64,000 nt of DNA from a virus, in IMG/VR virus record IMGVR_UViG_3300025687_000029, positions 31,667 to 95,666 of that record; one strand, written 5' to 3'. The position numbers and the translations under genes are program-made. This document shows positions 23,507 to 31,123 of the stretch, piece after piece (the first letter of the stretch is position 1; each line of letters starts with the position of its first letter). The notes below the pieces were generated by a model. The model worked only from the letters and a program-made list of their open reading frames with translations. It did not search any database and had not been told where the DNA came from.

Positions 23507-23783
23507 AAAACAAAAATTACAGAAAGCAAGAGCTTGGTTTAAGTTTCAATTATCAGGTTTACATTTAAAAATTAAGTCAACTCATCTTACCAAGTATGAG
23601 AGGGCTATGTTAGCACAGTTATGTGTATATAGAAATATTTTATTAAATGATTTTGATTCTAATTCTAAAAAATTAGGCTTAAATGTACCAAAACATAGAT
23701 GTTGGTGTGGTAGAGAAGGTAAATATGAAGCTGAATATAAACATGATGGATTAGTTTGTTATAAACATAGAAAAAATGAGTAA
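23493..23783 (+). CDS. Small zinc-binding-like protein, 96 aa
   Basis: ATG 23493 is chosen because AAGGAGG lies 6 bases upstream; ATG 23490 is an alternative. Basic helical N-terminus and a CWCGREGKYEAEYKHDGLVC segment then KHRK, probably a metal site. It overlaps the exonuclease gene start by 8 bases. Confidence 0.55.
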   Translation: MSHTEKQKLQKARAWFKFQLSGLHLKIKSTHLTKYERAMLAQLCVYRNILLNDFDSNSKKLGLNVPKHRCWCGREGKYEAEYKHDGLVCYKHRKNE

Positions 23784-24564
23784 AATACTATTAATTGATG
23801 GTGATTTTATTCTTTGGAAAACTGTACCTATATCTGCTTTAAGTGAGACAGAGAAAATGTATGGGGTTTCTAATGAAAAATCACTAGAAGACATTCAAGA
23901 ACATATAGATTGGTATCTTGAAAATAAAATATTTATACCCACAGGTTGTAAAGATTATCTTGCTTTTTTAGGAGGTAAAGGTAATTTTAGGAAAGAGATA
24001 AATACTGGATACAAAGAGAATAGGAAAGATATAGAATACCCTGATTATTTTTCTGAAGCTAAACAATATCTTATAGATAAATATGATTTTCATCCCATAG
24101 ATAATATAGAAGCTGAAGATGCTATAGGTATCTGCATTGATTACTTTCCTAATAATATAATTGTTAGGGAGGATCATGATTTAAACCAACTACCTGGAGT
24201 TCATTATAATCCGACTAAAGAAAAATTTAAAGAAATCTCTTTTAAAGATGCTCAGTATTATAAATACTACCAGTGTTTAACAGGATGTACTTCTGATAAA
24301 GTAGTCGGTATAAAAGGTATTGGAGACGCTAAAGCTAAAAAACTATTAGCTGGAATATCTACAGACTATCTGTTATTTAAAGTTATTGAGGAGTATTATA
24401 AGAAGTATAAACACGAAGGTCTTCAAAAGTTTGAAGAAAACTATAAGTTACTTCATATTTTAAGAACTCTTGATAATTTAAAAGATGCAGGATTGGAAAA
24501 GATAATTGAAGACAAATTACAATTTATTAATAAACAGTCAGAAGACTTAAATTTTGATTTATGA
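23776..24564 (+). CDS. 5'-3' exonuclease / flap endonuclease, 262 aa
   Basis: ILLIDGDFILW at the N-terminus supplies the first metal-binding Asp. IEAEDAIGI at about residue 113 supplies the acidic pair, and REDHDLNQL the next Asp. GCTSDKVVGIKGIGDAKAKKLL at about 175-196 is the helix-3-turn/H2TH signature of the FEN family. It matches T4 RNase H and T5 exonuclease in length. It would remove RNA primers at Okazaki fragments. Confidence 0.88.
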   Translation: MSKILLIDGDFILWKTVPISALSETEKMYGVSNEKSLEDIQEHIDWYLENKIFIPTGCKDYLAFLGGKGNFRKEINTGYKENRKDIEYPDYFSEAKQYLIDKYDFHPIDNIEAEDAIGICIDYFPNNIIVREDHDLNQLPGVHYNPTKEKFKEISFKDAQYYKYYQCLTGCTSDKVVGIKGIGDAKAKKLLAGISTDYLLFKVIEEYYKKYKHEGLQKFEENYKLLHILRTLDNLKDAGLEKIIEDKLQFINKQSEDLNFDL

Positions 24565-25337
24565 TAGGAGAAACTATTGAGTATTTAAATCCTGAAAAAA
24601 CCCGGTATATTAAATATACTATGGAGAATGCTATTAAGATTGTATTATCTGGTAGATATACTGTTAATATTGAAGACTTTGATAAAAATAATAATATTAA
24701 GGAGCTTGTTTTGGATGATTTAGTGTTTGAAAATGGTCAGACTATAGAAGTAAAAATCAATGATATTACTTACAATCTACGTATTATAACTATCAAAAAA
24801 AATAAAAATAAATATGAATTATTATTAGAAAACAGAAATAAATCTTCTATATTTGTAGTTCCGTCTCTGGGATATGACAGTACATATTTCAGCTATGACA
24901 AGCTGTTTGTTAATTCATTTCTAGCAAGAAAAGAATTAAAAGAAGAAGTGAGTGAAGTATATTTAGTATATAGATCTACTAAAGCAAATGATTATATTCA
25001 ATTAGATGAAAAATTAAGAAAACATCCTAATTATGTAGATAGTTATGACTTTGGTAATACTGATATATTACTAAGATTTGATATTCCTGAGAAGTATATT
25101 CCAGAAGTAAAGAAATTTGTAGAAGGTAGTTATTCTATGTTCTCAAAGGACTTTAAAATAAGAATCTTAAACTTCTTCAATGGAAGTAGGACTTTAATTG
25201 AAAATCTAAAGATGATATTTAATAAGGATAAACAGTATATAAAGAATAAATATCCTAAGTTAGATGATGAATCTCTAGAAGAAGTAGATGAAGTTTTCTC
25301 CAAAGTAAATATGGAAGATGAGAAAATAAATGTATAA
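24561..25337 (+). CDS. Hypothetical protein, 258 aa
   Basis: Overlaps the exonuclease end by 4 bases and precedes the UDG-like gene by 3 bases. An N-terminal beta-rich domain (IVLSGRYTVNIEDFDK) leads into alternating alpha/beta (YFSYDKLFVNSFLARKELKEE) and an acidic C-terminus. No recognised domain; linked by position to repair and replication. Confidence 0.6.
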   Translation: MIGETIEYLNPEKTRYIKYTMENAIKIVLSGRYTVNIEDFDKNNNIKELVLDDLVFENGQTIEVKINDITYNLRIITIKKNKNKYELLLENRNKSSIFVVPSLGYDSTYFSYDKLFVNSFLARKELKEEVSEVYLVYRSTKANDYIQLDEKLRKHPNYVDSYDFGNTDILLRFDIPEKYIPEVKKFVEGSYSMFSKDFKIRILNFFNGSRTLIENLKMIFNKDKQYIKNKYPKLDDESLEEVDEVFSKVNMEDEKINV

Positions 25338-25340
25338 ATT

Positions 25341-26039
25341 ATGTATGAATTATTAGGAAAAGAATGGTATGATGATAAATTTCAAAAGTTAATAAATAGT
25401 GATTATGGAAGATGGTTGGAAAAATTCTTAGTTCATGAATGGGCTAAGAAAACCATTATTCCAAGTAAAGAAGATACTAACCTATTCAGATGCTTTAGGG
25501 AAACTCCTTATAGTAAAGTCAGTGTAGTTATAATAGGAGAATCTCCTTACCCAACATATGTAGTTGAACCTGAAGTTCCTACTTATGATGGATTGGCTTT
25601 TAGTAATGGTAATTCTTTTAAAATATCTCCTTCACTAAGGAATATATTTAAAGAATTAGAGAGATCCTATCAATTACCTCAATCTATGCAGGATTGGGAT
25701 CTAACCAGATGGGCTAAACAAGGAGTATTCTTAATTAATGCTGCTCAAACAGTAATTAAAGGAAATCCTGCAAATAAAGTAGCAGAATACCAAAAAGTAT
25801 GGAATGGGTTTATGAGATATACAATATCAGTATTAAATACTAAAAATGATATTGTTTGGATGTTGTGGGGTAATAAAGCACAGAAGTTTGAAGAATATAT
25901 TAAAAATACTACTCATGCTATTATTAAAGATGGACATCCATCACCTCTCAACACAACAAATCCTTTTATAGGATCTGGTACTTTTTTAAAAGCTAATGAA
26001 GAACTTAAAGCAAGAAATAAACAAGAAATACAATGGTAA
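25341..26039 (+). CDS. Family 1 uracil-DNA glycosylase homologue with altered active site, 232 aa
   Basis: Most family 1 signatures are present: DGLAFSNG at about residue 82 (GLCFS-like), GVFLINAAQTV at about 132, VWMLWGNKAQ at about 174 and HPSPL with His199. But the water-activating motif GQDPYH reads GESPYP (residues 66-71), so the catalytic Asp is Ser and the following His is Pro. It may be inactive, changed in specificity, or a DNA-binding remnant. Length is normal for the family. Confidence 0.8.
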   Translation: MYELLGKEWYDDKFQKLINSDYGRWLEKFLVHEWAKKTIIPSKEDTNLFRCFRETPYSKVSVVIIGESPYPTYVVEPEVPTYDGLAFSNGNSFKISPSLRNIFKELERSYQLPQSMQDWDLTRWAKQGVFLINAAQTVIKGNPANKVAEYQKVWNGFMRYTISVLNTKNDIVWMLWGNKAQKFEEYIKNTTHAIIKDGHPSPLNTTNPFIGSGTFLKANEELKARNKQEIQW

Positions 26040-26209
26040 AACACTTTGATAATTTTATTATAGAATTTGAATTTATAGTAGATAGATATGAAATTAAAGA
26101 TATTCTACCTAAACCTGGAAAACTTATGATAGATGTTCTAAAAGAATTAGAACTAATACTAGCCAGTGATATATTAGAAAATCTTAATAAAGCATCTAAA
26201 ATTAATTAA
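26033..26209 (+). CDS. Small hypothetical protein, 58 aa
   Basis: ATG 26033 overlaps the UDG stop; TAA 26207-26209. Acidic amphipathic helical protein with FIIEFEFIVDRYEIKDI. It ends six bases before the 26215-26293 structured element. Confidence 0.45.
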   Translation: MVKHFDNFIIEFEFIVDRYEIKDILPKPGKLMIDVLKELELILASDILENLNKASKIN

Positions 26210-26214
26210 TAACC

Positions 26215-26293
26215 AAACCTGTAGTACGCAATTAATATGTATTTATAAATACTGTTAAATGATTTCTATTCCCGTAGAATGTACTACAGGTTT
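26215..26293 (+). repeat. Structured inverted-repeat element (13-bp stem, cruciform-like)
   Basis: AAACCTGTAGTAC 26215-26227 pairs perfectly with GTACTACAGGTTT 26281-26293. Inside are a 14-base palindrome GTATTTATAAATAC and a hairpin TTCTA/TAGAA (or ATTC/GAAT), so the RNA or extruded DNA would be a three-way junction. It fills the gap before a DnaA-domain-like gene. It may be a small RNA, a 5' leader or an origin element. Confidence 0.6.
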
Positions 26294-26307
26294 TAACTTT
26301 TAAAAAA

Positions 26308-26751
26308 ATGTTAAAGAATTTTATTTTTGATACAACTTTTAAAGTATTTTCAATTGACAAAGAAATCTTATTTAATAAAAAAAGAGGATTGGCATGTATT
26401 ATTAAACAGTATTTATGTTACTGGTTAGATACTTATACTAAAATGTCTAATGATGATATAGCTGCAATTTTAGAGTATAATAATAGAGGATCTGTGTCAT
26501 ATAATATAAAAATAATAGCTGATAAAAAACAAAATAATCCTGGATTACTATATGATGAATTTTTTGTAATTGAGAGTGAAATACGACAACATATAGACCT
26601 AGATATAAAGATTTCTGATAAGCTTATGGGCCCATTGAAAGAAGATATTGAAATATTAAAAGCTATACTATTAGAAGTAGGTCCTAGAAAACGTTTAGGT
26701 GTAAAAAGATATGATAAAATAGTAGAAATCTGTAAAAAATATAAATCATGA
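26308..26751 (+). CDS. DnaA domain IV-like DNA-binding protein, 147 aa
   Basis: KRGLACIIKQYLCYWLDTYT, then MSNDDIAAILEYNNRGSVSYNIKII resembles the helix-turn-helix of bacterial DnaA domain IV (helices, Ia-lg-DHsTV region, then the following helix). The rest is basic and helical. Stand-alone DnaA-C-like proteins occur in Bacteroidota phages. It could bind origin or promoter sites; the adjacent palindromic element is a candidate target. Confidence 0.5.
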   Translation: MLKNFIFDTTFKVFSIDKEILFNKKRGLACIIKQYLCYWLDTYTKMSNDDIAAILEYNNRGSVSYNIKIIADKKQNNPGLLYDEFFVIESEIRQHIDLDIKISDKLMGPLKEDIEILKAILLEVGPRKRLGVKRYDKIVEICKKYKS

Positions 26752-26933
26752 CTTATAAAGATATGACTTTCTGTAAAGCAAGTAAAGAATGTAAAAAAGG
26801 TAATAAGTGTGAAAGAGCTTACAATGAAGAACTTAAAGTACAAGCTACTATTTGGTGGGGAGGTCCAAATGCTCCAATAGCTGTTACTGATAAATTTGAT
26901 TGTTTTGAATTAAAAGAAGAAAAAGATGAATGA
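26748..26933 (+). CDS. Small Cys-rich phage protein, 61 aa
   Basis: Overlaps the previous gene by 4 bases. Cys residues in FCKASKECKKGNKCER and near the end (DCFELK), with IWWGGPNAPIAVTDKF between, match a recurrent small Cys-rich phage protein pattern. Probably metal-binding. Function unknown. Confidence 0.6.
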   Translation: MTYKDMTFCKASKECKKGNKCERAYNEELKVQATIWWGGPNAPIAVTDKFDCFELKEEKDE

Positions 26934-27228
26934 ACAAGTATATAAAAAGAAAGGTAGAAAATATATACCTATAGGATACTCTGATGGTTTCACAGGATTT
27001 CCTACAGATGGATTCTGGTTAGTTCAGCAGAAAGATGGATCTAAATCATCAGAATGTATTATTAAAATAGATGAACTAGAATCTCTCAGACCTGCTGCTG
27101 ATTTAATCTTAGAGTATAAAAATAAGATTATAAGATATTTAGCAGAAAGTGAAAATTGTAAGGTATATAATGTAAGCTATGATGCTTTTGTATCTAAAAT
27201 GTTAAAAGAAATTACAAACAGTAGATAA
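26926..27228 (+). CDS. Hypothetical phage protein, 100 aa
   Basis: N-terminal VYKKKGRKYIPIGYSDGFTG and DGFWLVQQKDG motif recalls a short phage protein family found in Bacteroidota phages. The rest is helical. It overlaps the previous gene by 8 bases and its TAA overlaps the next ATG. Unknown function. Confidence 0.6.
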   Translation: MNEQVYKKKGRKYIPIGYSDGFTGFPTDGFWLVQQKDGSKSSECIIKIDELESLRPAADLILEYKNKIIRYLAESENCKVYNVSYDAFVSKMLKEITNSR

Positions 27229-27611
27229 TGATAAAAGGAACTAAAAATCAATTATTTAATATTAACAATAATTTCCAAGGAGATTTTAAGAAAGTATTAA
27301 CTGTATGTAGTGCAGGTCTATTGAGATCTGCTACATTACAGAATACTCTTATTAAAGAGTATGGATATAATGTAAGAAACTGTGGTACTGAAGATTATGC
27401 TTTAATACCTATTAGTGAGGCTTTGGTTAAATGGGCTGATGAGATTGTTTTTGTTGAAAAGTATAACTTTAATAGAGTTAAGCCTGATCTAGAGAAATAT
27501 GATGTATTGGATAAGTGTATCATATTAGATATACCTGATATTTATGGATTCTGTGATAAAGAATTAGTTGAAATTTGTAAAGAACAGTATGAAACAAGAA
27601 ACAAGAATTAA
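27228..27611 (+). CDS. Low-molecular-weight tyrosine phosphatase-like protein, 127 aa
   Basis: VLTVCSAGLLRSATLQN carries the CX5R P-loop (Cys-Ser-Ala-Gly-Leu-Leu-Arg) at about residue 26. The following ADEIVFVEKYNFNRV corresponds to the region with the general acid, though the usual DP is not obvious. Such short LMW-PTP-like proteins occur in many phages. It may dephosphorylate a host protein or a nucleotide. Intact Cys and Arg suggest activity. Confidence 0.7.
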   Translation: MIKGTKNQLFNINNNFQGDFKKVLTVCSAGLLRSATLQNTLIKEYGYNVRNCGTEDYALIPISEALVKWADEIVFVEKYNFNRVKPDLEKYDVLDKCIILDIPDIYGFCDKELVEICKEQYETRNKN

Positions 27612-27732
27612 ATTAGAAGCTTTGTATGAAGTTCAATCAAGAACTACTCAAGCTAAGTACACTAAAGAAGAGTATGTTAATAAAATTGCTAAAGAAAAAG
27701 ATCTAATTGATAAAAACAGAGATAATGAGTAA
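27589..27732 (+). CDS. Small helical protein, 47 aa
   Basis: ATG 27589 lies within the end of the phosphatase-like gene; TAA 27730-27732. Basic helical sequence (MKQETRIKLEALYEVQ) without known relatives. It overlaps both neighbours, typical for a coupled small gene, but also short enough to be chance. Confidence 0.4.
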   Translation: MKQETRIKLEALYEVQSRTTQAKYTKEEYVNKIAKEKDLIDKNRDNE

Positions 27733-28747
27733 AATAATTTATTTAAAACAAGAAGTGTCTATTGGAGAAATAATAGACTTTGAAGGAATGAAAGTTACTG
27801 TGAATAGTGAACTTATAAATAATAATCCTGAGTTATTTGAGGTTAAAGAAGAAGTTCCTGAATATGTTAAATACCTAGGTGAGGGTCCGTGGAGTATTTT
27901 TAAAACAAATGAAATATATAAGACCAGTACTGATTTTATATCTAAAAATGCTAATTATAGGTGTTGGGTTAATGCTGACGGATCTTCAGGACAAGTTATA
28001 TATCCAGAAGAAGAAATTTATTTTTCACATAGTTCTAAAGAAGAATTTGAGCGTCAGGAGCTTTTAAAGGAAGCTAAAAGAAGATTTCCTATTGGAAGTA
28101 GGTTTAAAGATATACTTCCTAACAATCCTGAAAAAGGAATACACACTGTAGAAGAATATCACATTAATGACCTTGTTAATGAAATGAACATTTGTGCTAA
28201 AAACAGTAAAAATACTAAAGCAAATAATGTTTATATTTATTGGGATGGTAAATGGGCAACCAAGTTAGAACCTATACTCACTACTGAGGATGGTAAAGAA
28301 ATGTATGACGGTGATGATGTTTATTTTGTATGTAACGATTATAATATAGTTACTCTTAAAAATATAAACATTGCTACAGATGTAATACTAAAAGGTAAAT
28401 TCTTTGCAGACAAGTCTAAAGCTGAACAATGGGTTAAAGATAATAAACCTAAGACTTTAGAGGATTATGAGGATGAATTATTAACTTATAAAACTCCTTT
28501 ATACGTAGAATTAAAAGAGAAAGAACCTAAACTTTATTGGTTAAAAGTTATGAAAATTATAGCTGAAGATCTTAATAAAGGTAATAAAGGTGAATATTTT
28601 ATTGTTTGGGAACAAGATAAATTTGAACCCTGGATGAGATGTGATTCTGATAAATATTCAGAACCTTTATTTGATACTAGCGAAAATGCTCAAAAAGCTA
28701 TAGATATTATGGGTAATAAACTTAATTTAATTTTTGGTAATGAGTGA
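27725..28747 (+). CDS. Modular hypothetical phage protein, 340 aa
   Basis: I choose ATG 27725 (MSKIIYLKQEVS). A short beta domain with IGEIIDFEGMKVTV, then a module with YRCWVNADGSSG, a LTTEDGKEMYDGDDVYFVC module at about residue 195, and FFADKSKAEQWVKDNKP. The DGxxxYDGDxVYxV and xxAEQWI-NKP patterns recur in Bacteroidota phage proteins of unknown role. Style is shared with the 7180-8391 protein. Confidence 0.6.
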   Translation: MSKIIYLKQEVSIGEIIDFEGMKVTVNSELINNNPELFEVKEEVPEYVKYLGEGPWSIFKTNEIYKTSTDFISKNANYRCWVNADGSSGQVIYPEEEIYFSHSSKEEFERQELLKEAKRRFPIGSRFKDILPNNPEKGIHTVEEYHINDLVNEMNICAKNSKNTKANNVYIYWDGKWATKLEPILTTEDGKEMYDGDDVYFVCNDYNIVTLKNINIATDVILKGKFFADKSKAEQWVKDNKPKTLEDYEDELLTYKTPLYVELKEKEPKLYWLKVMKIIAEDLNKGNKGEYFIVWEQDKFEPWMRCDSDKYSEPLFDTSENAQKAIDIMGNKLNLIFGNE

Positions 28748-29039
28748 TAATAAAGAAAAATCAGATAGGTTTAATGAAGGTAAACTTAAATGGTCTTTAG
28801 TACACTATAAATCTCTGGAACCTATGATTAAGGTTCTGGAGATGGGTGCTAAAAAATATAGCCCTGATAATTGGAAGAAGGGTTTAGATCTTAAAGAAGT
28901 TCAAGAATCTATGCAAAGACATTTAGCTTCATTAATGGACGGTGAAACTCATGATAAGGAATCTGGAGAATTACATATGGGTCATATTATGTGTAATGCT
29001 ATGTTTTGGGTATATCATTATAATAAAAATATTAAGTAA
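28740..29039 (+). CDS. DUF5664-like protein (dATP/dGTP diphosphohydrolase N-terminal type), 99 aa
   Basis: SDRFNEGKLKWSLVHYKSLEP, MGAKKYSPDNWKKG and HLASLMDGETHDKESGELHMGHIMCNAMFW follow the DUF5664 pattern: fixed R-F-N-x-GK, E-P, KY-x-xx-NW and H-H/D residues that could hold metal. The family is seen next to phage nucleotide-metabolism genes and annotated as a phosphohydrolase-like domain. Here it lies before ThyX-like and dUTPase genes. Confidence 0.65.
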   Translation: MSDNKEKSDRFNEGKLKWSLVHYKSLEPMIKVLEMGAKKYSPDNWKKGLDLKEVQESMQRHLASLMDGETHDKESGELHMGHIMCNAMFWVYHYNKNIK

Positions 29040-29051
29040 GGAAGGGATTAT

Positions 29052-29702
29052 ATGAACATTGAAACAATAGAAGTATGTGGTTTTCCTGGAGTATTAAAAG
29101 CTCTCAGGAAGCCATTTAAGAAAGAAATGAGGAGTACTTATAATATTGATGTATTCTATGGAGAAAATACAGGACTACAGGACATTATTACTAAATCTAG
29201 TACTATTAGGATTCACCCTGAAGATATTAAACTAATGAGTAAATTAGTTAAAGCTGGTGATGAGCATAGTAAGGCACTCAGAGGATTAATAGTATATGCT
29301 GATTTTGAACTCCCAAGATACATTTGGTCAGAGTTTGATACATATCGTATAGGTAAAGAATGTTTAAGTTCTGAAAGTACTATGCATACTATTCTTAATG
29401 AAGATATTACAGAAAATAATTTTGATGGTATAGATGATAATATTTCAGATATGATTATAGATCAATTTATTGATGCTGTCGATACAATTAAACAATCACA
29501 ATTACCAAATAAAATAAAAAAGTTATCTATTAAATCTATTCTTCCAGAATCATATCTTCAAACTAGAACTTTAATGTTATCTTACCAAGCTTTAAGAAGA
29601 ATATACTTTCAGAGAAGACATCACGAATTACCTATTTGGAAATCAGTATGTAACTGGATAAAAGAATTACCTTATAGTAAAGAACTAATAACAATTGAAT
29701 AA
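29052..29702 (+). CDS. Diverged ThyX-like (FAD-dependent thymidylate synthase fold) protein, 216 aa
   Basis: Pattern WSEFDTYRIGKECLSSESTM replaces the ThyX signature RHR-x7-S, and YQALRRIYFQRRHHELPIW matches the ThyX C-terminal L-x-x-F-x-x-R segment. Similar proteins with an EFDTYR-x-SxSTMH segment occur in phages. Position directly upstream of dUTPase supports a dUMP-related task. Divergence makes true synthase activity uncertain. Confidence 0.45.
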   Translation: MNIETIEVCGFPGVLKALRKPFKKEMRSTYNIDVFYGENTGLQDIITKSSTIRIHPEDIKLMSKLVKAGDEHSKALRGLIVYADFELPRYIWSEFDTYRIGKECLSSESTMHTILNEDITENNFDGIDDNISDMIIDQFIDAVDTIKQSQLPNKIKKLSIKSILPESYLQTRTLMLSYQALRRIYFQRRHHELPIWKSVCNWIKELPYSKELITIE

Positions 29703-30223
29703 TGAAAGTAAAAATAAAGAAAACACACAAAGATGCAATAATTCCTAAATATGCAAAACCAGGAGATGCTGGGATGGATTTAACTGCTGTAAGTAAGATA
29801 TATGATAAATACGGTAATGTATCTTATGGTACTGGATTAGCTTTTGAAATACCTAAAGGTTATGTAGGATTATTATTTCCTAGAAGTAGTAATTGTAAAA
29901 AAGATTTATTATTAAGTAATTCTGTAGGTATTTTGGATTCTGGATATAGAGGTGAGGTTTTTGTAAAATATAGACCTTCTGCTATGTTTTTTGAAGATGC
30001 ATATGCTCCTGAAAATGATATAGGTACAAACGAGGATTTCTTTGACACAATTGTATTACCTAGAATTGACGAAGGGAATCATCAAGGATATGAAGAATAT
30101 GACGTAGGAGATAGAATATGTCAATTAATAATTATGCCTTATCCTCAAATAGAATTTGAAGAAGTAGATGAATTATCTGACACTGAAAGGTCTACAGGAG
30201 GATTTGGATCAACAGGAAATTAA
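29702..30223 (+). CDS. dut: dUTPase (trimeric type), 173 aa
   Basis: All five motifs are present: DAGMDL at about residue 22, PRSS at about 59, GILDSGYRGEV at about 76, GDRICQLIIMP at about 137, and RSTGGFGSTG at the C-terminus. It hydrolyses dUTP to dUMP, keeping uracil out of phage DNA. A longer insert between motifs 3 and 4 is typical of phage versions. It overlaps the ThyX-like stop by one base. Its transcript ends at the hairpin at 30224-30247 or continues into the epimerase gene. Confidence 0.93.
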   Translation: MKVKIKKTHKDAIIPKYAKPGDAGMDLTAVSKIYDKYGNVSYGTGLAFEIPKGYVGLLFPRSSNCKKDLLLSNSVGILDSGYRGEVFVKYRPSAMFFEDAYAPENDIGTNEDFFDTIVLPRIDEGNHQGYEEYDVGDRICQLIIMPYPQIEFEEVDELSDTERSTGGFGSTGN

Positions 30224-30276
30224 TATCGGCTAATAACCCGATATTTTCAATTATCGTTTAAAAACCCGATATTTTA
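30224..30276 (+). promoter_or_regulatory. Alternative-pairing element before the epimerase gene
   Basis: One AATATCGG (30222-30229) can pair with either of two CCGATATT copies, the first at about 30238-30245 (hairpin then TTTT-like tract) and the second ending directly before ATG 30276. The two pairings exclude each other, as in an attenuator, and the second would sit on the start region. Confidence 0.45.
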
Positions 30277-31091
30277 TGAAAACTGTATTAATAACAGGAA
30301 GTGCTGGTAATTTAGCCAGAGAAATAATTAAAGAATTAAAAGGTAAATACTTTACTATTGGTCTTGATATGTTACCAAGTAAGACTGATATTAGTCAAGA
30401 AGTAGTTTTATCTGATTATAATATAGAAGAATTACTACAAACTTATGATCCGGATATAATAATTCATCTTGCAGGTACAAGTAGACCTGTAGACTGTCAG
30501 AAAGATGTTTTATCTGCAATGGATAATAATTTTAAAATAACAGATCAAATTATTAGATATTGTAATAAAACAGATGTTCATCTTATATATCCTTCTTCTA
30601 TTCATGTATTTAGTGATAGTACTGAGGAATATATAGAATCTTCTCATTTAGATCCAATAAACTCTTATGGACTCACCAAAGCATTATCTGAGAAATATAT
30701 TATAAGAAATCTTAAAAAATATACTATTCTTAGACTAGATGGAGTTATTGGAGAAGAATCCAGATTAATTAAAGATACTGTTATAAGAGGTTTAAATGGT
30801 ATTTCTTCAGAAATGTATGTTAATACTATACGAAGCTTTCTAAGAGAAGATGACTTAGCTAAAACTGTTGAATTTATTATAAAAAATAATAAATATGGTA
30901 TCTATAATTTAAGAGGCCCTGAGTCTAAAACAATGTATGAATGGGGAATAAATATAGCTGATAAGTATGGATTTGATAAAGATCTTATAGTAGCTACACA
31001 TTCCAGAAATATTCATGATGTAAAGAGAATTATTCTTAATATTGATAAAGCTAAAGAAGAATTAATGTTTGAACCTAAAAGTATATTGTAA
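30276..31091 (+). CDS. NAD-dependent epimerase/dehydratase-like protein, 271 aa
   Basis: Extended SDR plan: Rossmann LITGSAGNLAREI (GxxGxxA) at the N-terminus, HLAGTSRPVDC at about 63, YPSSIHVFSDS at about 105 and catalytic YGLTKALSEK (YxxxK) at about 129. Such enzymes change nucleotide sugars. In a phage it could alter the host surface or glycosylate phage components. Substrate not derivable. It ends the rightward block. Confidence 0.82.
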   Translation: MKTVLITGSAGNLAREIIKELKGKYFTIGLDMLPSKTDISQEVVLSDYNIEELLQTYDPDIIIHLAGTSRPVDCQKDVLSAMDNNFKITDQIIRYCNKTDVHLIYPSSIHVFSDSTEEYIESSHLDPINSYGLTKALSEKYIIRNLKKYTILRLDGVIGEESRLIKDTVIRGLNGISSEMYVNTIRSFLREDDLAKTVEFIIKNNKYGIYNLRGPESKTMYEWGINIADKYGFDKDLIVATHSRNIHDVKRIILNIDKAKEELMFEPKSIL

Positions 31092-31096
31092 TTATT

Positions 31097-31123
31097 AGGA
31101 GGGATTAACTTCCCTCCTTTTTT
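31097..31123 (+). terminator. Rho-independent terminator between the convergent blocks
   Basis: AGGAGGGA/TCCCTCCT (31097-31104/31111-31118) then T31118-31123. It ends rightward transcription. On the minus strand the hairpin lacks a T tract, so leftward transcripts are not stopped by it in the same way. Confidence 0.8.
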
